From positions 1-64,000 of the forward strand of contig JAFGKV010000238.1 of assembly GCA_016928395.1 (NCBI GenBank): DNA of 64,000 bases, in the 5' to 3' direction. The notes under the pieces are model-generated. The model worked only from the letters and a program-made list of their open reading frames with translations, was not told the DNA's origin and made no database searches. The stretch's first letter is position 1, and each line of letters opens with the position of its first letter. The stretch is from Candidatus Fermentibacterota bacterium (GTDB taxonomy: Bacteria > JAFGKV01). This document shows, one piece after another, positions 1 to 11,993 of this stretch. Both the position numbers and the translations under genes were made by a program.

Positions 1-118
1 GAGAGGCGATCGCGGCTCGGTCTCGTCTGGCCAGGCTCCACCCCTCTTTTACCCCCGATCCCAACCCCTCATGAAATATCCGGGTTATCGCCGCATTGGT
101 TTCTTCCGGGCGACCTGG

Positions 119-152
119 GGCAGCCACCCTCTAACGGTGATGGGTGGCTGCC
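119..152 (-). terminator. Stem-loop spanning the stop codon of the methyltransferase gene
   Basis: An 11-bp perfect inverted repeat (arms 119-129 and 142-152, GGCAGCCACCC / GGGTGGCTGCC) encloses a 12-nt loop holding the stop codon of the minus-strand methyltransferase. The upstream arm therefore lies in the last codons of the gene. No T-tract follows on the minus strand, so intrinsic termination is uncertain. It could instead protect the transcript's 3' end. Bases 1-118 hold no convincing gene. Confidence 0.4.
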
Positions 153-991
153 GTGCTACGGGGCAGGCTCTCGGCCATCCCTGCCGGGGCGAGGAGGCAG
201 TAGGCGGCGGTGATCGCCAGTTCCCGCACCAACGGGATGCGGCCGATAACCGGCGCCCCTAGCACGGGGGCGCCGTACCGCAAGGCAAAGGAGGGGCGCG
301 AGAGGTACATTTTTTCCCTCGCAACGACGAATCCTGCGTCCCGGATACACCTGTGGAAGGCGTGAATCGTAAGCCGGATTTGGCGTAGGCGGCGCACTTC
401 CTCGTGGGCGAGAGTGCTTCCCCCGGTGAGCCGATGGAACGCGGCATCCGGCAGAAGCTGGAGATAGGGGAGCCGGTTGTAGGGCACCCACAGTACCCTC
501 TTGCGGGGCAGGATCTGCTGGTGGGCTCCGAAGGGTGAGTAGTACGGCGGAAAGATGACGAACACCAGGCCTTGCCCCGAAAGGGCATGCCGAACCATGC
601 CCAGAGCACGGGCCGGTTTGTCCAGGTGCTCGATGACATCTCGAAACATCACCAGGTCGAAGGGGCCGTCACGGAAGACGTCAGCATCTTCTTCAGTTAC
701 GTCGCCGACCACTACCCGGGCGTCGATACCCTCGTTCTCGTTGTGCCGTCGCGCCACCTCCACCAGCCGACGGTCTATGTCAATCATTGTGACGCGGCAC
801 CCGGCGGCGGCAAAGGCCGCGCCGCATCCCCCGTCGCCGCATCCCACCTCAAGCACCCTCCCATTATGGAGGTCCAGGCCCCAGCGAGTTAGCAGGGGAA
901 TGAGATACTGCGTGGCCAGTTCCTTCTGGTAGCGACGGTAGAAGCTGTCCCAGTCTTCGCCGGGATCTCGCGTGACTCTGCGCCTCACCAT
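131..991 (-). CDS. Class I SAM-dependent methyltransferase
   Basis: A soluble protein of about 286 residues that probably transfers a methyl group from S-adenosylmethionine; the substrate is unknown. Motif I (VLEVGCGDGG) lies near residue 47, followed by an acidic adenosine-binding strand (VTMIDID) and a motif-IV-like VMFRDVIEHL. This order fits the Methyltransf_11/UbiE-like fold. After the Rossmann core there are about 120 residues rich in aromatic and basic residues, resembling methyltransferases that act on lipids or glycans. The ATG at 991 is chosen over the GTG at 1015, which has no good Shine-Dalgarno sequence; neither start is decisive. The gene is the last of a minus-strand set, about 280 bases downstream of the DUF362 gene, so it may have its own promoter. 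Confidence 0.8.
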   Translation of the reverse strand: MVRRRVTRDPGEDWDSFYRRYQKELATQYLIPLLTRWGLDLHNGRVLEVGCGDGGCGAAFAAAGCRVTMIDIDRRLVEVARRHNENEGIDARVVVGDVTEEDADVFRDGPFDLVMFRDVIEHLDKPARALGMVRHALSGQGLVFVIFPPYYSPFGAHQQILPRKRVLWVPYNRLPYLQLLPDAAFHRLTGGSTLAHEEVRRLRQIRLTIHAFHRCIRDAGFVVAREKMYLSRPSFALRYGAPVLGAPVIGRIPLVRELAITAAYCLLAPAGMAESLPRSTAATHHR

Positions 992-1188
992 GACCGCCAG
1001 GCGTGAGGGAGCCACGGAGATGCATGCTGCCTCTGGGGCATTGCGTCAATACGCATCATGCGCACCCGTGAGAGGGGGGAGTTCATGGGGTTGGGGGTTC
1101 AGTCGGGTTCGGTATCGATATGGGGTTGACACGGAGGCCGCAGATTGGAGTACGATCGCGACTACAAGAGCGAGTGCGGGGGCTGGCA

Positions 1189-1215
1189 GAACCGTGTGCC
1201 CTCACACGAGGGTTC
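1189..1215 (-). terminator. Hairpin downstream of the DUF362-ferredoxin gene
   Basis: The stem is GAACC/GGTTC plus GTGTG/CACAC with a CCCT loop and a 3-nt GAG bulge. On the minus strand it lies about 60 nt past the stop of the DUF362 gene and could end or punctuate that transcript. The surrounding gap, 992-1273, contains no gene. On the plus strand it also has a TTGACA (1126-1131) and TACGAT (1151-1156) pair, 19 nt apart, so a small plus-strand RNA is an alternative reading. Confidence 0.3.
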
Positions 1216-1273
1216 GGGGATAGCGCCCGGGAGGCATTGAATCGCGTTCCGGAAGGGAGGGAAGCCTCGGTAC

Positions 1274-2401
1274 TCATGCCAACAGGCGCCCCAGCCACGG
1301 CCGGCGAATAGCGATGGCGCGGGACCTACAGGCTTCGTGGCAGCAGTAACAGCGGATGCACCGAGACCGATCCACGTGGGGAACGCCATCACGAAAGGCC
1401 ATCGCGTCCACGGGGCAGGCGGTTACACAGGCATGACAGCGGGTGCAACGATCCACCACCACGGTGGGCGCAGGGGAGAAGACGCCCTTGAGCAGGCGGC
1501 GCGTTGCCGCCCGGATCAGAGGATTGCGGAACACACCCATATCCAGCCGGTGGGGCGTGGCGCCCTTGAGGCCACCCGGCAGGAGTTCCTCGGGCGCGGG
1601 GCCGACGATGGTATCCGCAGCCGCGTCGAGCCATGGCAGTCTATGCAGGGGTACATTGCAGAAACGGGCGGCCACCCGGTCTACTGCCTGAAGGTCGCCT
1701 CCCACAACGATGGCGCCGACCTCGCGGGGGTCTCCGCCCGCGGGGCCCTCTCCCTCCATGGCAACCACGGCATCCACCACCGTGGCTCTGACCGGAATGG
1801 ACAGCGCAAGGTCCTTGAGGGCCAGGGAGAATCGCCGCTCTTCGGCGAAGCGGGCGTGGTAGCCGACCTTGAAGTGACCCGGCACGACACCGAAGAGGTT
1901 CTTCACCGCGCAGGTGATCCCGGTATAGGAATGGGTCTTCAGCTTGGGAACATTCACGATGAAGCCGACCTGGCTCACCACGCGCACTACCTCGGCCCGG
2001 GCCAAAGTCCTACCCCCCAGGGAGCGTAGATCCCACTTTAGGTCCCAGGAGAGTTCGCAGCCTGTGCCGCGAGCCACATCGGCCATACCCGTCTCCCGGT
2101 AGACGCGCTCAAGGCCCCGCTTCGACCAGAGGAATGCGCCACTGTAGCTATCGCCGATAATGGGATGATGTCCCAGACGTTGCAGTGCTCTGACCACGCC
2201 GCGCACTATCTCAGGATGGGTCGTCGTCGCCTCGCCCGGCGCGGCGGCGTGGAGGAGATTGGGCTTCACAAGCACCCGGCAGGATGGCCCCGCCATGGCA
2301 TCCAATAATCCTGATTTTTCCAGAACCTCGCCTACCATCTCGGCAGCGTTGCCGTAGCCCGAGGAGCGGCGGATCATGATGGAGGATGGAGTCTGGTTCA
2401 T
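1274..2401 (-). CDS. DUF362 protein with C-terminal 2x[4Fe-4S] ferredoxin domain
   Basis: 375 residues. The N-terminal ~300 residues are a DUF362 domain, recognisable from VLVKPNLL near residue 45, NVPKLKTHSYTGITCAVKNL in the middle and the VDAVVAMEGEGP segment. The tail (about residues 319-359) has two ferredoxin-type clusters: CTRCHACVTACP and CIRCYCCHEAC. The protein is probably a cytoplasmic iron-sulfur protein of unknown reaction; families of this type are often annotated as uncharacterised iron-sulfur proteins. The ATG at 2401 overlaps the stop of the upstream exonuclease gene by 4 bases, so the two are translationally coupled. A second, exported DUF362 protein without the ferredoxin tail is encoded at 60394-61284. 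Confidence 0.85.
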   Translation of the reverse strand: MNQTPSSIMIRRSSGYGNAAEMVGEVLEKSGLLDAMAGPSCRVLVKPNLLHAAAPGEATTTHPEIVRGVVRALQRLGHHPIIGDSYSGAFLWSKRGLERVYRETGMADVARGTGCELSWDLKWDLRSLGGRTLARAEVVRVVSQVGFIVNVPKLKTHSYTGITCAVKNLFGVVPGHFKVGYHARFAEERRFSLALKDLALSIPVRATVVDAVVAMEGEGPAGGDPREVGAIVVGGDLQAVDRVAARFCNVPLHRLPWLDAAADTIVGPAPEELLPGGLKGATPHRLDMGVFRNPLIRAATRRLLKGVFSPAPTVVVDRCTRCHACVTACPVDAMAFRDGVPHVDRSRCIRCYCCHEACRSRAIAIRRPWLGRLLA

Positions 2402-3570
2402 GCCGTAATACCAGCTCTGACGCGCTCAAGTCGCCTCCTGATCCTCATGGCGGCGCGGGCAGGCGGGTCATGGCGCAGGGCCTCCTCACTCCATCGAAGC
2501 GACGCCTGAGCATCTCCGGTACGAAGGGCATGCATACCCAGTCGTTCCGCCGCCTCCCAGGCGGCAGAGAGATGACCGCGGGCGCCTTCGGCCAGCACTG
2601 CCGCCATCTCGTCGGAAGGGCCCTCGAGTCGCCACAGCGCCACAGCCGCGCGCAGCCGGGTATCGTCCACAGTCCCCTGAGCTGCGCGTCGGTACCATCG
2701 CCGCGCTTCGGAAGGATCCACGGATTCCAGTGTGCGGCCGATGAAGAATGACAGTCTCGCGTTGCTGCCAGGGTTCTCGACGAGATCGCACAGCAGACGC
2801 AGCAGTACCAGAAGCGAGAGGGTATCCTGGCCGTTCTTCGCCAGAATGCGCGCCAGGTGGCGTCGCCTTCGCCACGGCAATCCCTCGCACTCACGCCAGA
2901 TGGGATGCCATGTCCAGGCAGGCCGAACCATTGCCATGACACGGTCCTCCACGAGGGCCAAACGGGACGAGATCCCCTGCCGCCCATACACATCGCGGGC
3001 CAGGGGCTCCAGGTCGATGGCGCCGGTGGGAGGGACAAGACCCCCTCGTCCCAGGACCTTCGAGCGGCGATCCAGCAGAGGAAGGTCGAATCGGGATCCA
3101 TTATAGGTCACCAGGTGGGATGACGTGGCCATGTGACGCTGTAGCGCCCAGAGGGCAGCTCCCTCGTCCTCCATCCCCCGCATGACGATTTGCTCGAGCC
3201 GGAGAACCTCTCCGTCATTCCATGCAAGCCCGATGACAAAGGGGATCTCTCTGCTGCCTCCTACGGTGGCCGCGGTCTCCAGGTCCAACGCGATAAGGTG
3301 CATTACTGCGGCGTCTACTTTCCAGGCGGCGGCCAGCGGTCCCGGGATGGGCCGGGGAGGCCCCCAGGACGGGAACTCTACCTCGAACACCGGCACCGAC
3401 CCGAAGGGCGTGGGCATCAGGTGTGGGAACGCCTGATCCTCCAGTCGCGTCGGATGACTCGCCACGACGGCGTTCGTGCCGAACCGGGCTTCGGTCTCCC
3501 TGATGAGGTTCTTGAGCCGCGTGATGATCTCATCGCCGGGTGGACGGGACCCGTGGGGCTGGGGACGCAT
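2398..3570 (-). CDS. YprB-like ribonuclease H-fold exonuclease with C-terminal TPR-like region
   Basis: 390 residues. A DEDD-type exonuclease core is visible: LIALDLET (Asp96, Glu98) begins the domain, and LVTYNGSRFDLPLLDRR (Asp162) is the second signature, as in the YprB/RNase_H_2 family. It therefore probably binds two metals and cleaves nucleic acid from an end; the substrate is unknown. The region after about residue 190 is alpha-helical, and the last 120 residues repeat a TPR-like pattern (ARRWYRRAAQG, ALRWSEEAL-like helices), suggesting a protein-binding tail. The start at 3570 is the first ATG and has only a weak Shine-Dalgarno. It overlaps the DUF362 gene by 4 bases. Confidence 0.75.
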   Translation of the reverse strand: MRPQPHGSRPPGDEIITRLKNLIRETEARFGTNAVVASHPTRLEDQAFPHLMPTPFGSVPVFEVEFPSWGPPRPIPGPLAAAWKVDAAVMHLIALDLETAATVGGSREIPFVIGLAWNDGEVLRLEQIVMRGMEDEGAALWALQRHMATSSHLVTYNGSRFDLPLLDRRSKVLGRGGLVPPTGAIDLEPLARDVYGRQGISSRLALVEDRVMAMVRPAWTWHPIWRECEGLPWRRRRHLARILAKNGQDTLSLLVLLRLLCDLVENPGSNARLSFFIGRTLESVDPSEARRWYRRAAQGTVDDTRLRAAVALWRLEGPSDEMAAVLAEGARGHLSAAWEAAERLGMHALRTGDAQASLRWSEEALRHDPPARAAMRIRRRLERVRAGITA

Positions 3571-3625
3571 CTGACGCTGGCGCCCCGTTATCGGCTACTG
3601 TGCGCGTGGACCTTGGCCATAGAGA

Positions 3626-4726
3626 CTACCCCACGATATCGAGGAAGCGGATCACCTGGGGTTCGCTGGGTGCCCGTTCACGGGCCTTGGCGGCGAGGCG
3701 CGCGGCCTCGGTCCGATCGCCGTGCCAGCGTTCCAGCTTCGCCAGCGCGAGGAACGGCCGGTAGTCGGAGTCAAAACGGCGGCAGGCCAGGTGCAAGGTC
3801 AATCTGGCCTGCGCAATCTTCCGGAGGTTCTGTTCGGCTTGGGCTCGCATGAGCAACCACTCAAGCGGGCACCATGCCGCTTCAGTAGCCTTGCTGAGAA
3901 ACGGCAAGGCGAGGGTATCACGCCCTCCCCGGTGATGGAATCTGCCGGCCTCGAACAGGGCTAGGCTGTCGGTCGGACATAGTCTGATGGCTTTGTCGAA
4001 CGCCATGGCTGCAGCAACGGTGTCGCCCGCAGCCTCCTGAGACCACCCCAAGGCAACGCGCGCCGCGCAGGACGCCGGGGCCAAGGCAACCGCCTGTGTC
4101 GCGGCGTGGAGGGAGCCATTGATGTTGCCGCACTGGAGGCGAAGAGAGGCCAGTGCCCGCCACAGCTCAGCATCATCTGCGAAAAGCCGAATGGAACGGG
4201 CAAACAGGCTGTCGGCCAGCGTCTCTTCCTCCAGGGCCCGAGCGGTCCATGCCAGCGACCGAACAGTCGCCGGCGCGGGACCGGGCAGCATGGCGGCCCC
4301 GCGAAGCGCAACCCGGGCGGAATCCATCGATCCGAGATCCAGGAAGGCCCCCGCCAGTTCGGCCAGCACGTCCGGGCTGTGGCCCCGGCTCTCGCATGAG
4401 GAAAGGACACGCACTGCCTCGGCCGGATCACCAAGTTCCCGGTACAGCTGCGCGATGCGGTGTCCTGCCCGGCGACCGCACGGAAGGCTCTCCGCCGTTG
4501 TAAGCCATCGACGGGCATCGGTCGCGCGGCCGAACCGAATGGCTTCGGATGCCGCACGCACCATGTCATAACACTCGCCATCGTCCGACCCCTGGCGACT
4601 CAGGGGGTCACGGCCGGAGAGATCCAGGTCTGAACGGGTGAGCATCACCACCGCGCCGGCGAATGCAAGAGAGAGGCTCACCAACGCTGCCACGGCGCCC
4701 ACCAGATGGCGGCGATTATCGCCCAT
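3626..4726 (-). CDS. Membrane-anchored TPR-repeat protein
   Basis: About 366 residues. One N-terminal transmembrane segment (roughly residues 8-28, LVGAVAALVSLSLAFAGAVV) anchors the protein, with the rest probably periplasmic. The remainder is a solenoid of tetratricopeptide-like helices, for example AVRVLSSCESRGHSPDVLAE, SLHAATQAVALAPASCAAR and AFDKAIRLCPTDSLALFEAG. Such proteins are scaffolds; no catalytic motif is seen. The reading frame is open to a GTG at 4849, but the ATG at 4726 has a GGAG seven bases upstream and directly precedes the membrane segment, so it is preferred. The gene is divergent from lolD. Partner proteins are unknown. Confidence 0.75.
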   Translation of the reverse strand: MGDNRRHLVGAVAALVSLSLAFAGAVVMLTRSDLDLSGRDPLSRQGSDDGECYDMVRAASEAIRFGRATDARRWLTTAESLPCGRRAGHRIAQLYRELGDPAEAVRVLSSCESRGHSPDVLAELAGAFLDLGSMDSARVALRGAAMLPGPAPATVRSLAWTARALEEETLADSLFARSIRLFADDAELWRALASLRLQCGNINGSLHAATQAVALAPASCAARVALGWSQEAAGDTVAAAMAFDKAIRLCPTDSLALFEAGRFHHRGGRDTLALPFLSKATEAAWCPLEWLLMRAQAEQNLRKIAQARLTLHLACRRFDSDYRPFLALAKLERWHGDRTEAARLAAKARERAPSEPQVIRFLDIVG

Positions 4727-4934
4727 ACTGACGCTCCACGACACGCCTCTCCTTCGGGTTGGGCCGACGAGCTCTCGTGAACCGTAGCTCACTCCGCACG
4801 ACCGCGCCTCTGGTTTCCGCTCCTCCTCCAGAATATATCCGGTGGACACGCGTGCGTCGTCTCAGCGATCGGACTTCGCGGTTCGCTCGAGCGGGGTATG
4901 CCTCGCGTCGATGACAATCGCTCAACCTAGGTTC

Positions 4935-4963
4935 TTGTGAGCCCAGGAAAAACCGGCTACATT
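4935..4963 (+). promoter_or_regulatory. Candidate sigma-70-type promoter for the lolD-led gene run
   Basis: TTGTGA (4935-4940), a 17-nt spacer and TACATT (4958-4963) resemble -35 and -10 boxes. Transcription would start near 4970, only about a dozen bases before the ATG at 4982. A small GGGG-AATAA-CCCC hairpin sits at the expected start. The next gap that could hold a promoter is about 125 bp before lpxC, so this may drive a very long transcript. Confidence 0.4.
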
Positions 4964-4981
4964 CAGGGGGAATAACCCCGC

Positions 4982-5692
4982 ATGAGCACAGGAGGATCCT
5001 TGTACGCGCTTGTTGCAGAAAACATATCCCGGTCATTTGTCACGGGTCAGGGGCGACTGGAGGTTCTCTCCGGCGTCCATATGTCTGTACAGCGTGGATC
5101 AGTGGCGAGTGTAGTGGGCGCCTCCGGTTCCGGCAAGAGTACTCTGCTGCAGATCTTGGGAGGGCTGGATCGACCGGATGGCGGCCGTGTGATCGTGAAT
5201 GGTGAGGAGGTACACGCGCTCAGCGAGCCGGCCCGGGCCGCCTTCCGGGCCCGGACCATCGGGTTTGTCTTCCAGTTTCATCATCTGCTTCCTGACTTCA
5301 ATGCCTTGGAGAATGTCATGATACCCGCCCTCATCGTGGGAGCGCCCCGGCGACACGCTGAGGAGCGCGCCAGAGCCCTTCTGGCTGCGGTGGGGCTCGA
5401 AGAGCGATGGAGCCATCGGCCGGCCCATCTCTCGGGTGGAGAGCAGCAACGGGTGGCAGTGGCGCGAGCGCTCATGAACGAACCGCGCTTGGTCCTGGCC
5501 GATGAGCCGTCAGGCAATCTTGATCCGAAGACCGCGACTGTTCTGGAGGATCTGCTGTGGGGTCTAGTGGGTACCACAGAAGCGAGTATGATAGTGGTCA
5601 CCCACGACGAGGGCCTTGCGCGACGAGCAGATATGTGCCTGAGACTGGCCGGGGGAAAGCTGGAGGAGGTGCCCCATGGATCACCCCTGTGA
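4982..5692 (+). CDS. lolD: Lipoprotein-releasing ABC transporter ATPase LolD
   Basis: 236 residues, the usual size. Walker [10 protein letters not shown] (46-54), the LolD-typical QFHHLLPDF (98-106), signature LSGGEQQ (150-156), Walker B LVLADEP (170-176) and a switch His in VVTHDE are all present. In known diderms LolD powers LolC/LolE extraction of lipoproteins from the inner membrane; no lolC/lolE permease lies in this window. Two starts are possible: ATG 4982, or TTG 5000, which has a strong GGAGG at 4991-4995 and better suits the predicted transcription start. The gene overlaps mcsA by 17 bases and heads the large envelope gene run. Related MacB/FtsE-type ATPases are the alternative, but the Q-loop context favours LolD. 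Confidence 0.85.
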   Translation: MSTGGSLYALVAENISRSFVTGQGRLEVLSGVHMSVQRGSVASVVGASGSGKSTLLQILGGLDRPDGGRVIVNGEEVHALSEPARAAFRARTIGFVFQFHHLLPDFNALENVMIPALIVGAPRRHAEERARALLAAVGLEERWSHRPAHLSGGEQQRVAVARALMNEPRLVLADEPSGNLDPKTATVLEDLLWGLVGTTEASMIVVTHDEGLARRADMCLRLAGGKLEEVPHGSPL

Positions 5693-6203
5693 TGCCTGCG
5701 GGAATCGGCCGGCAGAGATACGGGTCACAGAGGTGGCCAGGGGCCGGGTTGAGGAGCGAATGCTCTGTCGTGCGTGCGCAGCGAAACTGGGGGTTGACAG
5801 CGGGTCGCACGCAGTCTTCAGCGTGTCGAAGCTCGTTGCGGGGATGGGAGACCAGGCTGCGCCGAACGGCTTGGAGCGCGTGGATGCGGTCTCCTGCCAA
5901 TCCTGTGGTCTCAGGTATGCGGAGTTCCGGGATAGTGGCAAGTTGGGATGTCCTGAGTGCTACCGTGCATTCAGCAAGGACCTGGCGGTGCTCATTCGCA
6001 GGCTGCACGGTGCGCTCCGTCATTCAGGGCGTGGCCCCGGTGAGCGGAGCGCCGAGCAGGCGATCCGCCTGGAGCTGGCCTCCCTGCGGAATCAACTGGC
6101 GGAGGCTGTCGCAAAGGAAGCGTACGAAGGGGCGGCCCGACTTCGAGATCGGATTCGAGAACTCAAGACGCCCGGCACGGACAGCGAGGAAGAGATCCCG
6201 TGA
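5676..6203 (+). CDS. mcsA: McsA, zinc-binding activator of the arginine kinase McsB
   Basis: 175 residues with four CxxC pairs (Cys5/8, 31/34, 74/77, 92/95), enough for two zinc sites, and a C-terminal UVR-type coiled helix (about 135-168, [17 protein letters not shown]). This is the McsA architecture. In Bacillus McsA activates McsB, which marks proteins with phospho-arginine for ClpC-ClpP. The next two genes are mcsB and clpC, which makes the assignment firm. The start ATG lies inside the end of lolD and the stop overlaps mcsB by 4 bases. The ctsR repressor gene that normally leads this operon in Firmicutes is missing, so control must differ. Confidence 0.9.
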   Translation: MDHPCDACGNRPAEIRVTEVARGRVEERMLCRACAAKLGVDSGSHAVFSVSKLVAGMGDQAAPNGLERVDAVSCQSCGLRYAEFRDSGKLGCPECYRAFSKDLAVLIRRLHGALRHSGRGPGERSAEQAIRLELASLRNQLAEAVAKEAYEGAARLRDRIRELKTPGTDSEEEIP

Positions 6204-7255
6204 TGTCGTTTGATGACATGGTTCAGGAGGCCAGTACGTGGCTCTGTCTCGATGGGCCGCAGTCAGACCGGGTCGTGTCCTCGAGGGCCCGCCTGGCCCG
6301 GAACATCTCGGCCCATCATTTCGCGCACAGAGCATCCAGCGAGAGCATGACCCGCATGACCCTCTCCATGGAAGGCGTGATGCAGCAGTTGCCCGGCCTG
6401 CAGCCCTGCTCTTTCCTCCGCCTTGCCGACATCAGCCCGCTGGATCGGGAGATCCTGGCGGAGCGTCACATGATCAGCCATTTTCCTCAAAGCGACACCG
6501 TGTCCAAGGCAGTAGCCTTCAGAGCAGACGAACGGGCCACTGTTCTGCTCAATGAAGAGGATCATCTCCGGATCTCAGGATTCGCTCCGGGGTTCGATCT
6601 CTGGGACGCGCTTCGCATGGCCAAGGAGGTGGAGTCGGAACTGGAATACTATGCCGATTTCGCATACTTGGAACAATGGGGGTATCTTACGGCGTGTCCC
6701 ACCAATGTGGGGACCGGCCTCCGGGCATCGCTTCTTGTTCATCTTCCCGGGTTGGTGTTGACCCGCGAAGTGGGAAAGATGGTGAATGGGCTTTCTCAAA
6801 TCGGTCTTGCCGTGCGGGGATTCAGAGGTGAAGGCAGTGAGGTGGTGGGGAATCTCTTCCAGGTATCCAATCAGGTCACCCTGGGGAAATCGGAGGAAGA
6901 GATAGTCGAGATGGTGTGCCAAGTAACGGCACAGGTCTTGCACTATGAAAACCAGGCTCGCGAAGTCTTAATGAGAGACGCGCGGTCTCAGGTCGAGGAC
7001 AAAGTCTGGCGGGCGCTGGGCCTGCTGCGAACTGCTCGACTTCTGACTTCCGTCGAGGCGTTGGGCCTCGCCAGTGCCGTGCGACTGGGGACTGATCTGG
7101 GCATCCTTCAGGGCATCGCTGTGTCGGCCCTCAATGAGATGATTCAGCTTGCCCAGCCGGCCCACGTGCAGCGACGCGAAGGAGACGATGTGTCGTCGGA
7201 GGAGCGCGACGCCAGACGAGCAACCTGGGTCCGACGTCGGCTCATGATGGAGTAA
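6200..7255 (+). CDS. mcsB: Protein arginine kinase McsB
   Basis: 351 residues, full length. Phosphagen-kinase-type motifs are intact: SSRARLARN near residue 27, NEEDHLRI near 117, [12 protein letters not shown] near 168 and RGFRGEGSE near 208. The C-terminus keeps the RDxxRA motif (RDARRA, 336-341) known in Bacillus McsB to bind phospho-arginine. The enzyme phosphorylates arginines on misfolded or regulatory proteins and so delivers them to ClpC. It overlaps mcsA by 4 bases; clpC follows 20 bases later. McsB is best known from Gram-positive bacteria, so its position inside an outer-membrane gene run is notable. Confidence 0.93.
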   Translation: MMSFDDMVQEASTWLCLDGPQSDRVVSSRARLARNISAHHFAHRASSESMTRMTLSMEGVMQQLPGLQPCSFLRLADISPLDREILAERHMISHFPQSDTVSKAVAFRADERATVLLNEEDHLRISGFAPGFDLWDALRMAKEVESELEYYADFAYLEQWGYLTACPTNVGTGLRASLLVHLPGLVLTREVGKMVNGLSQIGLAVRGFRGEGSEVVGNLFQVSNQVTLGKSEEEIVEMVCQVTAQVLHYENQAREVLMRDARSQVEDKVWRALGLLRTARLLTSVEALGLASAVRLGTDLGILQGIAVSALNEMIQLAQPAHVQRREGDDVSSEERDARRATWVRRRLMME

Positions 7256-7275
7256 TGCTGGATGAGGGAAGACCC

Positions 7276-9743
<2,468 letters not shown>

Positions 9744-9744
<1 letters not shown>

Positions 9745-11972
9745 TGCGCCGCATCGCGCTTGTGTGTCTTGTGGCTGTTGTGGCCAATGCCGAGCAGATC
9801 ACCACTGACATCAGGGTACAGGGAGCGGCAACGTTGGACTCTTCATTCGTCCTCAGAACGGCGGGACTGCGTTCAGACGTACTCCATACCAGCATGGATC
9901 TTGCCGACGCAGTGCGGCGGCTCTATCGCGCAGGCCTGGTGGACGATGTGCAGGTCTACAGCCGGCCTGCCGTCGGCGGAAGAGAGCTGACGCTTGCCAT
10001 ACGCGAGCGCCCACCCCTCGCGAGCGTTGAGTTCACAGGCAACAAGCGGATTTCGACCGACGACCTTCAGAAGAAGGTTCCCCTCATCAAGGGTCAGCGG
10101 GTGAGCCAGGCGCGCATCGAGAACTATGCAGCCCTCATTCGGCGAACCTACCGAGAAGAGGGCTATCTGAAGGCTCGGGTGGAGACCCAGATCGACTCCC
10201 TGGCTGCAGGCACAGCTGTTGTCTACCGCATAGAAGAAGGCCCCAAGGTGATCGTCCGCCAGATCCGCATTGAGGGCGCCGAGGCCATCGAAGCCAAGGC
10301 TGTCGCCAAGAGGATGAAGCTGAAGCCCAAGGGGTTCCTTCGCGGCGGCAAGTTCGACAGGGCGAAACTCGAGGAGAGCTTCGAGTCGATTGAGGCTTTC
10401 TATCGCGAGCGGGGATATCTGGACGCGGCGGTAGTCGATCACCGTGTGGAGTATCACGCCGACAGCAGTAGCGTAACGGTGGCCCTGGAGGTGGACGAGG
10501 GCCGCATGTTTCGGGTCGGATCGTTTGCTCTCACCTTTGACGACAGTCTCAGCTACTCCGAGGAGAGCCTTCTTGGCTTCATCAAGCTCAATCCCGGCGA
10601 CCCTTTTAACTACGCACGGCTGGAGAAGGGCGTGCGCTCGATGTATGAACGATTCCAGGAGGACGGGTATCTCTGGGCTCGTGTCATTCCTGATGAGCGG
10701 CGAACCGGCGATGTGGTAGACTATACCTTTGCCATACACCAGGGCCCACCCGCCATGGTGCGGCTCATTCGGATCGAAGGCAACACGACGACCAAAGAGA
10801 AGGTGATCCGGCGGGAGTTGCTCATCTACCCCGGCGATAGATTTCGTCGAAGCGCTTTGGTGAGGAGCCACCGGGAAGTGTACAATCTGGGCTTCTTCGA
10901 GGATGTCGCAGTGGACTTCGACAACCCCTCGACCGAGGGCGATGTCGATTTCGTCGTGAAGGTCAAGGAGAAGTCATCGGGGCAGTTCAACTTCGGCGTA
11001 ACCTACTCCAGCCAGACCCGGCTCATGGGGTTTATTCAGCTCTCCCACCCCAATGTCTTGGGGAACGGATGGATCTCCAATTTGAGGTGGGAGTTCGGCA
11101 AGGCCAACCGCAACATAGAATTCGGCTTCACGGAGCCCTGGCTGCTTGGGACGCCAACCAGAGCGGGGTTTGATCTCTATAATACCGAGAGTAACTACTA
11201 TTATGCAGACTACTCAGTGGAACGACGGGGTGGTGGCATCAACGTGGGCCGACCATTGCCGTGGGTTGACTATGTCAGTGCCTCGTTCGCGTACAGTCTC
11301 TCCGATGTTCGCGTCTCCCCCGACGATGACTATACGGGATCTGATCTCCCGGAGGGATGGCAGACGACGAGCCGAACCACGTATCGGGTCGTCCGGGACA
11401 GCAGGGACAACTTCCTCGAGCCGACGCGGGGATCGCGAAGCATTCTGACCATGGAGCTGGCCGGTCGGGTTTTCGGCGGCGATGTGGCCTATCGAAAACA
11501 CGAGGTGCAGACCTCCTGGTTCACTCCGCTGGCGAGCAAACTCATCGCTTCGGTGAGTTTGAAGGCAGGCTCCGTGGTGGGATACCCGGGGAGGAGTGAC
11601 GTGCCGGTGTACGAGCAATTCAGGCCAGGGGGCACGAGCACCGATGGAACCGTACGAGGATACGAGGACTACTCTCTGGGCCCGGTGGATGCCACTGGCT
11701 ACTACTCGGGGGGAAGAGTCATGGCGGTTCTGAACGCGGAACTCAAGGTGCCGGTGGTGCCCGAGCAGGTCGCCATCATTGGCTTCTTTGACACGGGGAA
11801 CGCATGGCGCAGCTTTGATGAGGTCGACTTGGGCGATATGAAGCGCGGAATGGGTGTCGGCATTCGGATCAATACCGGGATCATGGGCATCATTGGGCTT
11901 GACTACGGATATGGGTTTGATCGAGAGAGCCCCGGCTGGAAGCCTCATTTCCAGTTCGGCGCATTCATGTGA
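9744..11972 (+). CDS. bamA: Outer-membrane protein assembly factor BamA
   Basis: 742 residues. A short signal peptide (MRRIALVCLVAVVANA) is followed by tandem POTRA domains to about residue 400 (repeats of the type EFTGNKRIS, YREEGYLKARVE, IEGNTTTKEKVIRRELLI) and a C-terminal 16-strand Omp85 barrel with the conserved VRGY-like loop motif (TVRGYEDYSLG, about 633). BamA folds and inserts barrel proteins. The C-terminal residues are FGAFM rather than ending in the usual aromatic, a small oddity. Downstream skp supplies the matching periplasmic chaperone. It starts within the clpC stop (TGATG), implying translational coupling. Confidence 0.92.
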
Positions 11973-11993
11973 CCAGAAGATGGAGGTTGACGA

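Noticed and set aside
1225-1275. Signal recognition particle RNA, suggested by TTCCGGAAGGGAGGGAAG
   Set aside because: The GGAA tetraloop-like core is present, but the conserved AGCAGC side of the loop and the matching 5' segment are missing.
9873-10871. 332-codon open frame antisense to bamA
   Set aside because: It runs opposite to a clear BamA gene, has no recognisable domain and reflects codon bias in GC-rich DNA. Similar long antisense frames over lpxA, nadB, the C25 genes and others were rejected for the same reason.
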